This document shows, in pieces, positions 23,794 to 36,108 of a stretch of 64,000 nt of DNA. Origin of the DNA: Metridium senile (taxonomy: Eukaryota; Cnidaria; Anthozoa; Actiniaria; Metridiidae). The stretch covers positions 5,154,229 through 5,218,228 of the forward strand of contig OX459110.1 in assembly GCA_949775045.1 (NCBI GenBank), written 5' to 3'. A program made the position numbers and the translations under genes. Each line of letters opens with the position of its first letter. Position 1 is the first letter of the stretch. The notes beneath the pieces are model-generated. The model made no database searches and was not told the origin of the DNA. It saw only the letters and a list, made by a program, of their open reading frames with translations.

Positions 23794-24792
23794 ATGCCAA
23801 ATGGGCGTCGCAATTATGTTTCTCGACACAACCGACAAGTGTCTGTTCTGCCAGAGGGACCACACTACGCTGCTCCGCCCCGCATGTACGTTCCGCCTAG
23901 CGAACGAGACCTTCGAGGCCATGATGAGCACACACCCGCTCCCGATTACTCAACCCCTGAATCTGTGGCGCGACTCGTACGTGATGCACGGAACGCAGTC
24001 CAGGCTTCTGTACGACACGGTCCTGAACCACAAGAGGCAGCAGGACACGATGCGGGGGGACATCCTCGGGATAGCATGGGTCCAGACGATGCAGAAGCGC
24101 AGGGAGCGCATAGGCAAGGCGCTGCTCCTGAGGACGTCCCCCCACCACTAGAGAACGACCCCATCGTCGCCGCGGCGTGGCCCCCACCAAACGCCTTTCC
24201 ACCGAAGCCGACGTGGCCGATGATGCCTCCGCCGCCGCAACCCCTCATGCCACCGTCGTTCTACGAGGCGCAGACGCAGACGCCGCCGCCGTCGCGACCC
24301 CCGACGCCCTTCGAGCAGCCGCAGTTCTTCAGAACCCTGCCGCCGGTGCTGTTCTCCTACAAGATCCACCGCTTCGACGGCGTCGAGGCCTTCCTGCGCC
24401 AGGAGCTGGCCGCCCGCAAGTTCATGGTGATCGCCGAGACCACGAACGACTTCGTGTACTACATCCTCGTGGACAACCCGGCGTTCGCCCCCCAGCAAGA
24501 CTACCTGGGGCGCACGGCCTACTTCGCCGAGGACACCACGCTGTACTCCCACCTGGGCAAGCACGTCATCACGTGCAACCGCCACGTGACGCACGACGAC
24601 GTCCTGCTGCTCGTGCGCCTGCTGTGCTGTCGGGACAACATCCCCGTCACCTTCGCACACGTGGACCCCTACTTCTGCGGGCTCGTCGCCACCGTGAAGA
24701 ACTCCGTCACCGGCACCGTCGCCGTCCCACCGCACAAGATGAGCAAGGCCGCGTCCCACCTGCCCGACCTGTTCCACCTGTGGAACCTGTGA
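23794..24792 (+). CDS. Unknown two-part protein: Pro-rich arm plus conserved C-terminal domain
   Basis: A 332-residue protein from ATG 23794, eight bases after the acceptor TTTGCCCTCTCAG. The N-terminal half is Pro/Gly/Glu-rich with runs such as PMMPPPPQPLMPP. The C-terminal domain, from about residue 190 (FSYKIHRFDGVEAFLRQEL) through LGKHVITC and VLLLVRLLCC, is shared with the preceding gene, so the pair arose by tandem duplication. Cys and His residues occur but no known zinc motif. It is the last recognisable gene of the element in the window. Confidence 0.6.
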   Translation: MPNGRRNYVSRHNRQVSVLPEGPHYAAPPRMYVPPSERDLRGHDEHTPAPDYSTPESVARLVRDARNAVQASVRHGPEPQEAAGHDAGGHPRDSMGPDDAEAQGAHRQGAAPEDVPPPLENDPIVAAAWPPPNAFPPKPTWPMMPPPPQPLMPPSFYEAQTQTPPPSRPPTPFEQPQFFRTLPPVLFSYKIHRFDGVEAFLRQELAARKFMVIAETTNDFVYYILVDNPAFAPQQDYLGRTAYFAEDTTLYSHLGKHVITCNRHVTHDDVLLLVRLLCCRDNIPVTFAHVDPYFCGLVATVKNSVTGTVAVPPHKMSKAASHLPDLFHLWNL

Positions 24793-25260
24793 AGCAGACA
24801 AGAAAGACAAAAAAGACTTAGAGTGTACTAAAAACCATTTTTTCAAATTAAAAACCACTTGATCAAAAACACCGACTCGTCGCTCGCCGCCGACCCTCCT
24901 CGCGCGCGCCCACGCGCGTCGGTGACTTGGACGCCGCCCGCCCCCGCCCCTCAGGCGAACCGAGGCCCAGGCGGCGGCCCGGTCACGCGCGTTGCGTGAC
25001 GCGGAGTGGTGTGACCTGTCACTGGGGCGTGGTGGTGGGCGGTTGTTAGGGACGCGCTGGGGGGTGGGAGGTTGCCTTGGATACGGGGTTTTGTTGACAA
25101 TGCTGAGCTGGTACTTGAAGTGGTTGATAGGTGGCATCTCATTACATGTCACATATACATATGCACCATATACTACTCTTATAGCATGCATGGCGTCCCT
25201 TAAGGTTTGGAGAATATATGCATGCATATGCATGTATTTTTATTAAAAAACAAAAAAAAC
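24793..25260. other. GC-rich gene-free segment near the element's right boundary
   Basis: No convincing gene. GC is very high at 24,870-25,110 (CGCGCGCGCC-type stretches) and then drops sharply to host-like AT content by about 25,120-25,260. The element probably ends here or shortly after. Because the left end is not in the window, the terminal inverted repeat and target duplication cannot be identified. Confidence 0.45.
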
Positions 25261-25336
25261 AATTAGACATTATACATCATTATGGTATTATGGATAAAAA
25301 ATACAATATCAAATACCAATACCAATTTTTTTTTAA

Positions 25337-25352
25337 GGGGGGGGGGGGGGGG
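25337..25352 (+). repeat. 16-nt poly-G run
   Basis: T-run, two A, then 16 G, in the AT-rich DNA just right of the viral element. Confidence 0.8.
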
Positions 25353-25360
25353 ATTGTACA

Positions 25361-25712
25361 TAAGAACCACTTATAACTTTGTTTCATGACGTTGTAACTT
25401 TATAATTCCAATAATTGCTTATTATTAAAACTTATAACTTACCCTAGATAACAAGGGAGCTGGTCGATCGTATTTTAGGGAATATATAGTTATACGAAAC
25501 ATACGAGTCGCGAAGCGAAAGCAAATTAAAATTACACACAAAATACTTCTCGAAACTATTCTATTAAACCTTGACAATTCTCAAACATTTGGCATCTAGG
25601 GTAGCTATAACTCAGCCTGATTTCACACTAGATATCAGGAATATATAAGAATTAGAACCATTTTAGCCTGACCAAGAAAAATAGTGGTTCTTATATGCGG
25701 GTTTTTACTTCA
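25361..25712. mobile_element. MITE-like inverted repeat (family R1)
   Basis: TAAGAACCAC at 25361-25370 and its reverse complement at 25684-25693. The right end (TTATATGCGGGTTTTTAC) is also the end of the element at 57,243-57,668, so the two belong to one family. A related end fragment is at about 27,371. Confidence 0.5.
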
Positions 25713-25756
25713 GGTATGGTTTATTGTGCAACCGGGGTACCACAGTGCATGTCACT

Positions 25757-25979
25757 CCCGACCGTACCAATCGATAAAAATCGATCATAGAAAACTGATC
25801 GAATCAATCGATAATCACCATTGATTCGGTATTAAATCAATAAAAATCAATACTCACAGTCTCTTCTGTCTTGATTTTATCTATTTTTATCGACCATCCT
25901 CGATTATCATTAACTATCGTTTGTGGGAACCTAAGGTCGTGTTTATCGATTGTCGGAGTTATCGATTGGTACGGTCGGG
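25757..25979. mobile_element. MITE-like inverted repeat with CCGACCGTACCAATCGATA ends
   Basis: The left end at 25757-25776 and the right end at 25960-25979 are reverse complements. The inside is full of ATCGAT-rich sequence. Confidence 0.6.
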
Positions 25980-25999
25980 GTGATACTAGATTTGACAGT

Positions 26000-26830
26000 G
26001 CTTTGGTTTTAGAAGCAAGTTATATTATCAATATTCTTACCTTATAAAAGCGTCTATGTAGACTCGCTAAATACATGCATGCCAAGCATTTATCTATCCT
26101 TGTGAATATTAACAGCAACATTCGCAGAATTTTCCATCGATCGATCTGGTTGAGTTATTTAAGCCATTACGATGTCCACTCACAATATTCATGCAAAATA
26201 TACTTCTTTAGCTTTTTGGATACCCATTACTAATAAAACTGCGATTGTACACAGTCCTAAAATAGCTAAATAACACGAAGAAGTCCGCGTATAAACTGTT
26301 TGAGCTATCAACAACGGCACATGCATGGGGAAACGGTCTCATGTTTACAATCCATATTTGGATCGAACTGCTTGAAACTCATTACATTGATTGGTTGGGA
26401 GACTGTTATTTGAATGTTTTGGCGCCCAAAATGCAAGTTCTATCCAAATATGGTATGTAAACAAACACCATTAGACCATGTGGCGATGTTAGTACCAAGT
26501 GCAGTTGTTACTCGAAGACTTTATATCGGCTTTTCTCATATTATTTAGCCATTTTAGTACTGTCTACGAGTGCAGTTTTATGAATATGGGACATCTAAAA
26601 CGAATCTTTTGGCTAAAGCTTTTGTTTGGACATCAGAATGGCTTAATTAACTCAACGAGATCGATCGAAGAAAGACAAAAAACGTTTTTCGCATGATTGC
26701 AAATGCTGCGAATATCACAAGGATAAATGCTTTGAATGCATGCATATTTAGGCGCGAGTCTACATAGATGCTTTTATGAGGTAAGAATGTCGATAATATT
26801 AAAGTTGCTTGTAGTCAGACTGTAGAACTT
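26000..26830. mobile_element. Long imperfect inverted-repeat element
   Basis: Sequence at about 26,022-26,066 (TTCTTACCTTATAAAAGC and on) returns in inverted form at about 26,755-26,799. Inner parts (AGCATTTATC and CCTTGTGAATATT) also pair. No coding capacity was seen. Confidence 0.5.
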
Positions 26831-28540
26831 ATACTATGTCGGCAAAAATTGATAAACCTTGTCAGAAGCAATTATTCTGTAAACAACATTTTCACTGGAG
26901 TAGCCGAGTGTAACAGTAAGACATTGCTCAAATTTATACCAACAGTCGTTTCAACAAAGTGATAGAAATTTTAAACTTGGACATCTTTAAATGTGAGACT
27001 AAGTTATCATAAGTTGGAGACAAGATAAATCTCTCTTGAAGATCATATATTTCTTTATTTCAAGCAAGTTTTAGTATGGTCTGTTTTATGAATATAGCGA
27101 TTAAACAAATAACATGACATATACCTGTCAAGAAGAATGCTGTGATTGGCTCTAACTGGCTAAGCTGTTCACTTGGCCAGATAAAACTACCTCGCCAGGT
27201 CGCTTAAAATGGACGCGATTTCCGGTGTTTTCCGTGGTTTTTAGAACAGTTTTGCTAGTGAAAACACTGTACATTTAAAGCTAGCTTTATTTTAGTTTTA
27301 GTTTTCACTTTATTTCCGGAGTTTCCCACTGAATTACACTAGCTTAAAGTGTCCTAATGAAAACACAGCCAGTAAAACCCCGCATATAAGAAACACAATG
27401 TTTTACAGTTTGGCTGGATTTAATTCATTTAATAAATGGTTTTTATACATTTAATGAATCAGGCTGAATTAAAACCCGACGTAGCTAATCGATTACTCTA
27501 TAAAAATCGATATTATAAAATACTTTTTGATAATAATTAATCGATTTATGAATAAATCGATAAAATTTACAATCGATTGAAATCTATTAGTTATGATCGG
27601 GTTAAAACTGTTTTTTTATTATTATTATTTTCAAACCATTCATTGATAAGATCATCATGATGTATATGTTAGGTTTCTAATAAGCAATTTTTATTTGAAT
27701 TTGTAATTGTTGTTTTGATACAAAAATACATGCATAAATCACGGGGTATGACATTTGATCATTTGAAATCAATCAATAAATCCATATCAATAAATCCATA
27801 TCAATAAATCCATATCTATAGAATAAAATAAGTAAATTGATATTGATTGGTTATCTGGGTCACACAAGGTTTTTTAAGTCATCCATTGATCATTGATTAT
27901 AATTATCAATCAATTGATTGTTATCGAATTAATTGATTAGATATGATATGCCTGGATGATTTTTTTTTAACTTTGTGGTTTTATTGAATACATTTACAAT
28001 GTATGATAAAATGTATTCTCATTCAGTACGGAAAAATACTTATTTAATCGACACATTTTTCTTGCTTTTAGCAAATTTGTATCAATGACCCAAAACAGCT
28101 TTAAACTTATCATATGATAACAGTCTAATTTGTTGAGCTTAAGTGTTTACAATAGGCTTTTTGAGCACAAAGATGAACATGAAAATGTCATTTAAATTTT
28201 GCATTGTAAGCTTCATTCTTATTATAGTAACTGAATAAAATATGTGCTTTTTATCTTATTATTATAGAATCATTGGACGTACCTGATCAATACTGCACTA
28301 TGGCCTTTACACAGAGGAAAATATGAGGAACCAATTTATTGCTGAACATAAAAGCATTTTAAAATTCAGCAAAATTGTGAAATATTTCAACGCATATCCA
28401 TTCAGTTTATTTTGTGAACTCTTATCATGCAGTAGGAAAATTGAACCCGGCATGCAAACATAATAACTATTTGATTGTATTCTTACAGTTCTCATTTCCA
28501 GGTTTAGAAAATGTATTTTCAAGTTATGAACACTGATATT
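26831..28540. other. AT-rich, gene-free host DNA
   Basis: No gene seen. It contains many short ATCGAT and AATCAAT-type inverted motifs (27,480-27,960) and a CCATATCAATAAAT short tandem near 27,780-27,820. Confidence 0.5.
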
Positions 28541-28547
28541 CAATCTC

Positions 28548-28910
28548 TGCCACAGAAATGTCTGTGTCATTGTTTTAACAATTCTGTTATAGTATCTTTG
28601 ACACAGAAATTTCTGTGTCATTGAAACTCGGTTGTCAACTCTCTGCCACAGAAATTGCTGTGTCATGGTTAAACTCAATTGTAGACTCTTTGCCACAGAA
28701 ATTTCTGTGTCATTTCTAAAGTCCGTTGTAGACTCTTTGCCACAGAAATTTCTGTGTCATTTCTAAAGTCCGTTGTTGTCTCTTTGCCACAGAAATTTCT
28801 GTGTCATTTCTAAAGTCCGTTGTAGTCTTTTTGCCACAGAAATTTCTGCGTCATTTCTAAAGTCCGTTGTACTAGATAGACTCTTTGCCACAGAAATTTC
28901 TGTGTCACAA
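28548..28910. repeat. Minisatellite with palindromic core
   Basis: Seven or more units of about 40-55 bp, each containing GCCACAGAAATTTCTGTGTC; the core ACAGAAATTTCTGT is a perfect palindrome. Open frames across it are by-products of the repeat. Confidence 0.8.
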
Positions 28911-29694
28911 GTTGTTCTTCTCTGGCAATACAAGTGGAAATTATGTTGAAATGAAAAGCTCTTTTTCAAGAAAAAAAGGACTGATTATAGATAAATTTTG
29001 ATATTAAAAAAAATATTATCAAAAATTATTTAAATAACTTACTTTTTGAAGTAACTTTTTTGCAAAGCAATTTTCGACATAATATTGTATATGTTGATCG
29101 TTTGGAAAATGTCTGCCATGTAATAAACACGCCTTTCTTTGGCATGTTTGACGTTTTTACTGTGATTGAAAAATAACATCAATAAAAGAATGTTTTACCC
29201 TTTTTTGTGCAGAACTTCTTTTTGGCAAAAGAGAGTTCAATACGCAAAAGTTTGATCATGTATTTTGCAAAATATCAAAAAGAAGGTCGATCTGTTAATT
29301 TTTGACATTTTCAGAGAGAAAACTCGGAAAATATTGAGTATAAATGCAATATTTTGCCAGAATTTAAAACTTTGGAATATCGATGCTTGCTCTGGAGCGT
29401 GTTACTAATGAAAATGAGCCAAACAATCAATAAACTATATACATCGGACCAGGGGGCAAGTCAAGCAAGTCCTATCTTGAAACCCAACTAGACAATTATC
29501 ATAATGCATGAATATTTATCTGCCCCAGAAATCTGTTGAGGACTGCATTGACCACCTCACAATCATTTTTTTTTTCCCATCGCCCAACCTTGCAAGTACA
29601 ATCAACAGGTTCCATTTAAATCTGTACTTTCCCATTTAGATATGTACTTTTTCTTTTAAATCTGGACTTTCCCATTTAAATCTGTACTTATGCA

Positions 29695-29817
29695 AATTTT
29701 GTTGATGTGTGCTAAACACGCAGATCAACCAATCAGAGAAGTTCACTTCAGAAATAATATACTCTGATTGGTTGGTCTGTGTGTTTAGCACACATCAACA
29801 CAATTTGCATAAGTTGA
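29695..29817. repeat. Inverted repeat
   Basis: TGTTGATGTGTGCTAAACAC near 29,700 returns inverted near 29,780-29,812, with CCAATCAGAG/CTCTGATTGG also paired inside. It resembles a small foldback element. Confidence 0.6.
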
Positions 29818-30195
29818 AGTCCGAATTTTTTCGGGCTTCTATAATTGCAATTGCATAAATTGCTTATTTCTCCGCGACGATCATAATTATACACACATCA
29901 TATAACCGCGGATCAGACCCACATACGTATTTGCATAAGTACAGGTTAAAAATGGGAACCTGTTAATCATATGTTTTTTATCTTTCAATTTGGAAATATT
30001 ACATGTATACAAATTATTAATTAAGCTTAAATAGCCCATTTTTTTTGTTTTTATTGTTATAATTTCTTTTATTTCTCTGACCGACCTACCAACCCACCTC
30101 TGTGACAATAATTGAGGCAGTGGGGAAAAAAATGTGAGGATGGCCTAAGAATGCTGGGATACTTATATGGTTCAGTTAATGGTATTTGCATATGA

Positions 30196-30360
30196 TACAG
30201 GAATGGATCCAGGCAGTTGTAAATTGTATACAGGAATGGATCCAGGCAGTTGTAAATTGTGTACAGGAATGGATCCAGGCAGTTGTAAATTGTATAAATT
30301 GTGTACAGGAATGGATCCAGGCAGTCGTAAATTGTATACAGGAATGGATCCAGGCAGTTT
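30196..30360. repeat. Tandem repeat, about 32-bp unit, five copies
   Basis: Units contain ACAGGAATGGATCCAGGCAG followed by TTGTAAATTGTAT. A T-run ends the array at 30,359-30,375. A related ACAGGAATCGATCC occurs twice at 30,515-30,560. Confidence 0.8.
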
Positions 30361-30599
30361 TTTTTTTTTTTTTTTCAACAACTTTATTGAGTGATAACTA
30401 CTTCGTACAAGTTAAAAGAAAATTTACAACACGAAACATTTGGATCACCCAAAGGGGAAAGCGCGAACGGGACTCTAAGTCCCATGCAAGTTGTAATATA
30501 TATTAAGTTAATGATACAGGAATCGATCCCACATATCATATATGATACAGGAATCGATCCCTGCTATCGCGCTCGCTATATTAAAGCGTTTGTTTTGAG

Positions 30600-32800
30600 C
30601 TTAAAAATAAAAACTCTTTTGAAATATCATTAATAGAGCTCCTTACCTTAATGCAAACAAAAAGCAGTTTTATTGTTTTCAAATTATCAACAGCGAAACA
30701 CGCTTCTTCAATCAACCTTTCCACAGGCGTTCCTGGGAACCTTGAGCCATCGGTAGTTCGAAGCAGCAACAGTTTCCCTGACAACGCCCTATTTAGAATT
30801 ATAATCGATTTTTCAATTTTTCGCATCAAAAATAGTCACAAATCCAATAAAAATCGCGGACAGGAAAGAGTTAATAGTCAAATAGACACAAAAGAAAATA
30901 ATGAATTCTAGACTACTAAGGTGTATTAGTCTAATATCTATTTCACGGGTTAAATGACTTCACTCTAGAGCGCAAATACAAATACCTACATAGTACAAAA
31001 TAGCACTAACAGCAATTGAACTATAGAATTAGCATAAAATTAGAATTAATAGTACTTACTTATGTTTCGCGGTATTTGATACTGTTTGTACTTTATAACC
31101 AAGAAGCGAAGTGTTACTGTGCAATATTTCTTATTAGTGAGTACCTAGTCATTACAAAATGATGATTCCGTCTTAGATTGTTTTGGTTGGGCGATAGTAA
31201 TTTTGAAATGATGACAGCCACCAGAAACTTATAAGTTAGTCCTTTATGAGTTTCTGATATACATTAAATAAATACATTTTAGTTCGTAACTATTTTGTGA
31301 TTATTTCATGATTTTTAAACATTTAACACTTAAAAGTGTTTTCGCTCTTATACTCTACACATAATTGTAAGAATAGTGTCACATGAAAAAAGAACATTAG
31401 TAATTTAGTAGAGCGTATTTGTATAACCCACTTTATAAATGCAAATGAGAATATGTGTAAAATAACATGCTAATCAGGTGCGCGTGTAGCTATTTGCTTT
31501 CATTGTTACTTTGAGTCACAAGCCACTGTGGAAAACAATGATAAAAGTGGTTTCGAGTAAATCTATAAACGTTTTCGTTGTCAATCATGTTTTATTTTGA
31601 TTATTTAAAGCCGAGAGCGCAACCCACCGAAGTATTTTATAACACGCACTCCTAATTAGCATATATTTTATACATACACCTACTTGCAATAAGGTTGTCA
31701 TACAAAAGTATACATTTGTTATAAAGAAAATAGAACATTTGTGATTTAGTACGATAGGAATTGATTAAAAGACAAAAGAAGATCACTCAAGCTGAACTCT
31801 CTCTTTTGTCTTTTAATTAATTCCTTTCGCACTAAATCACAAATGTTCTATTTTCTTTGTGACAAATGTTCTATTTTGTATGACAACCTTACTGCAAGTA
31901 GGTGTATTCTCATTTGCATTTTAGAAGTGGGTTATACGAATACGCTCTAGTAAGTAAGGAATAACAAAAGAAAGAGTTCAGCTAGAGTGATCTTCTTTTG
32001 TCTTTTAATTAAATCCTTTCACACTAAATTACAAAAGTCAGGACAACGTTCTTGCAATTAGGTGTATGTGCTATTCCTTTTTACATTTCATTACAGAACT
32101 CCAAGAGTTCATTAAAATTATGACATTGTTGCTAAAGCTACACAGAAGCTGGGCTTTCAATGCTGGGAGCACGTGACCGCCTCAGTTCTAGTTTTCGACA
32201 AACCCACATAGAGATAATATCCCTGTTATTGTCGTCATTGGCTCTGATAAATGCATGTTCCTGCAAGATAATATAAACAACCAGTGAAATCCAATCAGAC
32301 AGTCAACCTTTTTGGAATCAGGTGTATGAAATATTATAATAATTCATGATAGTTTTCTCCAATCCTGACGCACCATTTAGGTCACATGCATGTGTTGTAT
32401 ACCCCATACAAAAACACCATTCGTGCATTAGGGGTAAAATATAGGGGTAAATTATGGAAAAGCTTTATGGCCTGGAGCAGGAGGGGTTACTAAGATATAA
32501 GGCAAAAGCTCCCTATGTCCTCCCCACTGCTTGACTTTGAAAGTTGACAACGAAAATTGAATGTTGATGAGTAAAGTACAATGTTGATCTTCGCTCATTC
32601 AAAAGTTTAATTGTCAAGTTGAATATTGTCAGTTGAATTGTCAAGTTGAAAATTGTGATGTGAACTTTGATTCTTGGCGGGAATGGAACACCATACATTC
32701 TAACTACTAATTTAAATTAAGGACATCTTAAATAGCAGTCAGTGCATATGTTTCACTGTAAAGTGCACACCACATTACATTACATGTCGCTATTAGGTAT
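30600..32800. other. Host DNA with nested inverted repeats, no gene recognised
   Basis: Inverted segments at about 31,620-31,790 and 31,800-31,920 (ATAGAACATTTGTGATTTAG and its complement) look like a foldback element, with a partial third copy to about 32,060. A short minus-strand open stretch at 30,640-30,790 (SGKLLLLRTTDGSRFPGTP) resembles coding sequence but could not be identified. Confidence 0.4.
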
Positions 32801-32817
32801 ACTCCAATGCTCTTACC

Positions 32818-32873
32818 ACTACTCTTTTTGGCGTTAGACGGTAATTGGGACTTTTCTGCATACTGAAACAAAA
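32818..32873 (-). CDS. Possible small host exon (MAP2K5 candidate)
   Basis: TTTTGTTTCAG is followed by about 55 bp reading YAEKSQLPSNAKKSSG, then GTAAGA. It could be the part of the MAP2K5 kinase C-lobe that follows a GRFP-type motif. The linking exon was not found, so this is tentative. Confidence 0.25.
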
Positions 32874-32960
32874 CAGTCATCAACATCAGATAATAGCCTT
32901 TAGTTTCCTTCTCTAATTTCATGGTTTCCTTGAATTTACTGTTGCACCAATAATTCCTTC

Positions 32961-33487
32961 ATATTTATTGTAATTTATCTATATATATTGTAATCTATCT
33001 ATATTTATTGTAATTTATCTATATTTATTGTAATTTATCTATATTTATTGTAATTTATCTATATATATTGTAATTTATCTATATTTATTGTAATTTATCT
33101 ATATTTATTGTAATTTATCTATATATATTGTAATTTATCTATATTTATTGTAATTTATCTATATTTATTGTAATTTATCTATATATATTGTAATTTATCT
33201 ATATTTATTGTAATTTATCTATATATATTGTAATTTATCTATATTTATTGTAATTTATCTATATTTATTGTAATTTATCTATATATATTGTAATTTATCT
33301 ACATTTATTGTAATTTATCTACATTTATTGTAATTTATCTATATTTATTGTAATTTATCTATATATATTGTAATTTATCTATATTTATTGTAATTTATCT
33401 ATATATATTGTAATTTATCTACATTTATTGTAATTTATCTACATTTATTGTAATTTATCTATATTTATTGTAATTTATCTATATTTA
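32961..33487. repeat. 20-bp minisatellite, about 26 copies
   Basis: The unit is TATTTATTGTAATTTATCTA, with TATATATT and CATTTATT variants in a regular higher-order order. Confidence 0.9.
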
Positions 33488-33670
33488 TTATTATTATTTT
33501 TTTTTTTTTGTCGTTTCTTTCTCACTGGCTTTTTTGACCAAAATGTGTAAATTTATTCAAAACTAGCTAACTGACTTGTTTAGCCTTACGGTTATTTCAG
33601 TTAGCGTGTACTAAATTAAGTTCTTTAATAATTTATGTTAATTAGTTTGTACAAAATTAGTACTAAATCA

Positions 33671-33716
33671 ATCATTGTCATTGTCATTGTCATTGTCATT
33701 GTCATTGTCATTGTCA
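33671..33716. repeat. (TCATTG)n microsatellite
   Basis: About seven perfect hexamer copies. Confidence 0.9.
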
Positions 33717-33835
33717 GAAGTCTTCTACGCAACTGCTTTTCGTTTTCCGTATTTACTCGAATAAGCGCCGCACCTTAACGCTAAAATGTTACTCTAGAAC
33801 ATAGTAAATATGTTCAGTTGGGCTAATAGTTTTAT

Positions 33836-34052
33836 AATAAAGTTGATAACTAGAAGTTTAACTATCATTTTATGATACGAACAAGGACAATCAGTCCCAC
33901 TGAAACTCTTAAATTAAATCGACCCAGTCCCATGAGACTGCAAACATGTATTGACACTGTAATTTATGCAAAACATTAAAATCTGATGATGGATGACGGA
34001 GGTCATCCGAAATATCATAAAATAATAGTTAAACTTCTAGTTATCAACTTTA
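33836..34052. mobile_element. MITE-like inverted repeat
   Basis: TAATAAAGTTGATAACTAGA at about 33,836 is matched by its reverse complement ending about 34,052. Confidence 0.6.
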
Positions 34053-34059
34053 TTATACT

Positions 34060-35190
34060 CTAGAACAGCATTGGAAATAATTTTTATCAAAAGCTATATT
34101 CTTCAGTTCAAAGTAATTACAATATTCGTAGTTCTGATCAAGAAGGGGGCAGTGAGATCGAAAACAGTTTAATATAAGCGCCGCGGCGCTTCTGTTTGCT
34201 CTATATTTGTTTCCTCAATTGCTTTTTTGTCTTGTGTGTTGGTGCCTCGTTTACAGGCAACTGCTTTTCCTTCTTTGGGCTTCCATTGTAAAAACTCCCT
34301 CCCCTCTTCCACTTTTTAAACAGGAAGCCCGCGACAGTGATCATACGTGCGGAGAAGGCTCGAATTGCGCAATAATTGTCTCGCGAATCGCTGATTGCCG
34401 GTGTAACCGTGACTTACCATTGTGCCACAAAATCAACAAAAGCTGGTGAAAATAGACGACCGGGAAGACGAGGAGGGACCTGGGGAACAAAATAGAAAGT
34501 TAATATTTTTATAATTCTTTCATCCATCCATCCATGCATCCATTTATTTATTCCTTTATTCATTCAATCATTCATTCTTTCATTCCTTTATTGTATTGTA
34601 TTGTAGCAGTGCAGACTAGTGAATTCTGTAGTAGAATGTTAAAGCAACTTTTAAATAAATAATCAACACATAAACAAACTACATCCCTTTTTGCGTAAAA
34701 CTTCGCAGCGAGCAACAATGGTTAAATGTTCTCAAGCTAGCTCAAGCGTAGTTTGAAAGTTCTTTGTGACATTCTTGAATTGTAAATTTGTTTGTGTTCT
34801 CAAAACATTATTATTTAGTTATTATAGTTTAATATTTTAGTTTTCTATTAAAAATGTAAATAACCTTAACTATAGTCATCTCGTGTGCCACACTTACTGT
34901 GGCACTTTAATTGTAAAATTTTTTTGTGTGTGTGTTATTTATTAAGTTTTGTGAGACGATAACAGGTATTGTCGCTTTGTCATTATATACGAAACCACAC
35001 CCTTGCTTACCTCGTGTACGATACATTGAAGTAATTCGATTGGCTGAAAACATAACAAATATGACTATTATAATATATTACGTTATTTCGGCACACTATT
35101 TATACTAGTTAAAAAACAAGAATAAGAAAAAACAATACGTTGTTAACTGAAAACATTTGCATAGCATGTCGTTCTGCTGATGAAGATTGC
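34060..35190. other. Host DNA, no gene recognised
   Basis: AT-rich with a CATCCATCCATGCATCCATT-type simple repeat at 34,518-34,600. Short open frames are at the level expected by chance. Confidence 0.4.
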
Positions 35191-35195
35191 AGTAA

Positions 35196-35695
35196 TAGAC
35201 CGATCCAAGGTTATTGCCGCCATCTTGTAGGGGGTGCAGAACTACTGGGGCGAGCAGTAAATGTATGTAACTTTGAACTTATATAACTCCACTGGAAATT
35301 GCCGAATGTTCAATATAAACATTTTATATCAAAGATACTATGCATGGCTATACCTGAGATCAAACTAAGGTTGTTAAATTATGTGAGACGTATGTAAACG
35401 GCGATTTCAAATCTCCCTATATTTACTGTGTAATTCTATATCGCTGAAACAAAGTGTTTGTATGTAGATCTAAAATATTGATTAGAGAGCCTGTAGCTCG
35501 TTTCCCAGCGCTATTTTTTGGATATGTTATAAACAAATGCAAAACCTTTGATAGTAAATTTTAACTGTGAAAATCCAATGAATTCGAAGAAAAATACGTA
35601 CGTTCAAAGTGGTCCAAAATCACATACATTCTCTACTCGCCCCAGTAGTTTTGCACCCCTTGCAAGATGGCGGCAATAACCTTGGATCGGTCTAT
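35196..35695. mobile_element. MITE-like element with long inverted ends
   Basis: TAGACCGATCCAAGGTTATT at 35,196 and its reverse complement at about 35,676-35,695; the match continues inward through GCCGCCATCTTG. Confidence 0.7.
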
Positions 35696-35698
35696 TAG

Positions 35699-36108
35699 CC
35701 GGTAACAAAACGAGCAAGGGACTGGGTCCGAGTTTGAAAAACTAATTTAATTAAGGTTCCAGAAAATATTACCCCATCATATCAAAGAGCAACATACAAC
35801 AAGCTTACTGACCAAGTTTCAGGATGTTTGACTTTATAAAAACAATGTTATGAGCATCCAAACACTGCCAAAATTACAGAGAAATGTATGGTGTCCCTCC
35901 AAACGTCCAGCCACACATACATTCTCTGTATTTTAGAAATTTTAGAAATATCATAATTTCGTTTTAACTTCCCAAAACTCGACCAAATTTTCAAATCTTA
36001 CTAATTTATGTGCTCTTTCTCTGGATAGGGTTTGTTTGTAAATCAAATCAAATTTGAGAAACTCGTTCCAATCTCCTGCTCGTTTTGTTACCGGTCAATT
36101 ATAAGCGG
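35699..36108. mobile_element. MITE-like element, CCGGTAACAAAACGAGCA ends
   Basis: Ends at about 35,699-35,717 and 36,085-36,106 are inverted copies. It directly abuts the previous element. Confidence 0.65.

Noticed and set aside
24148..25233. 361-codon minus-strand frame
   Set aside because: It lies opposite the 23794-24792 gene in GC-rich DNA where stops are rare on all frames; its Arg/Gly/Val-rich sequence is typical of an antisense shadow.
25110..25370. Terminal inverted repeat of the viral element
   Set aside because: The composition changes here, but without the left end in the window no inverted partner or target duplication can be shown.
28307..28969. Minus-strand frames containing repeated MTQKFLWQR
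   Set aside because: By-product of the palindromic minisatellite.
30581..30829. Host exon encoding SGKLLLLRTTDGSRFPGTP
   Set aside because: It reads like coding sequence but lacks a clear acceptor and donor pair and matched no family I could name; noted only as a gene-free region.
32961..33487. Possible CRISPR-like regular array
   Set aside because: The 20-bp units are directly adjacent with no unique spacers, and the DNA is animal; it is a simple minisatellite.
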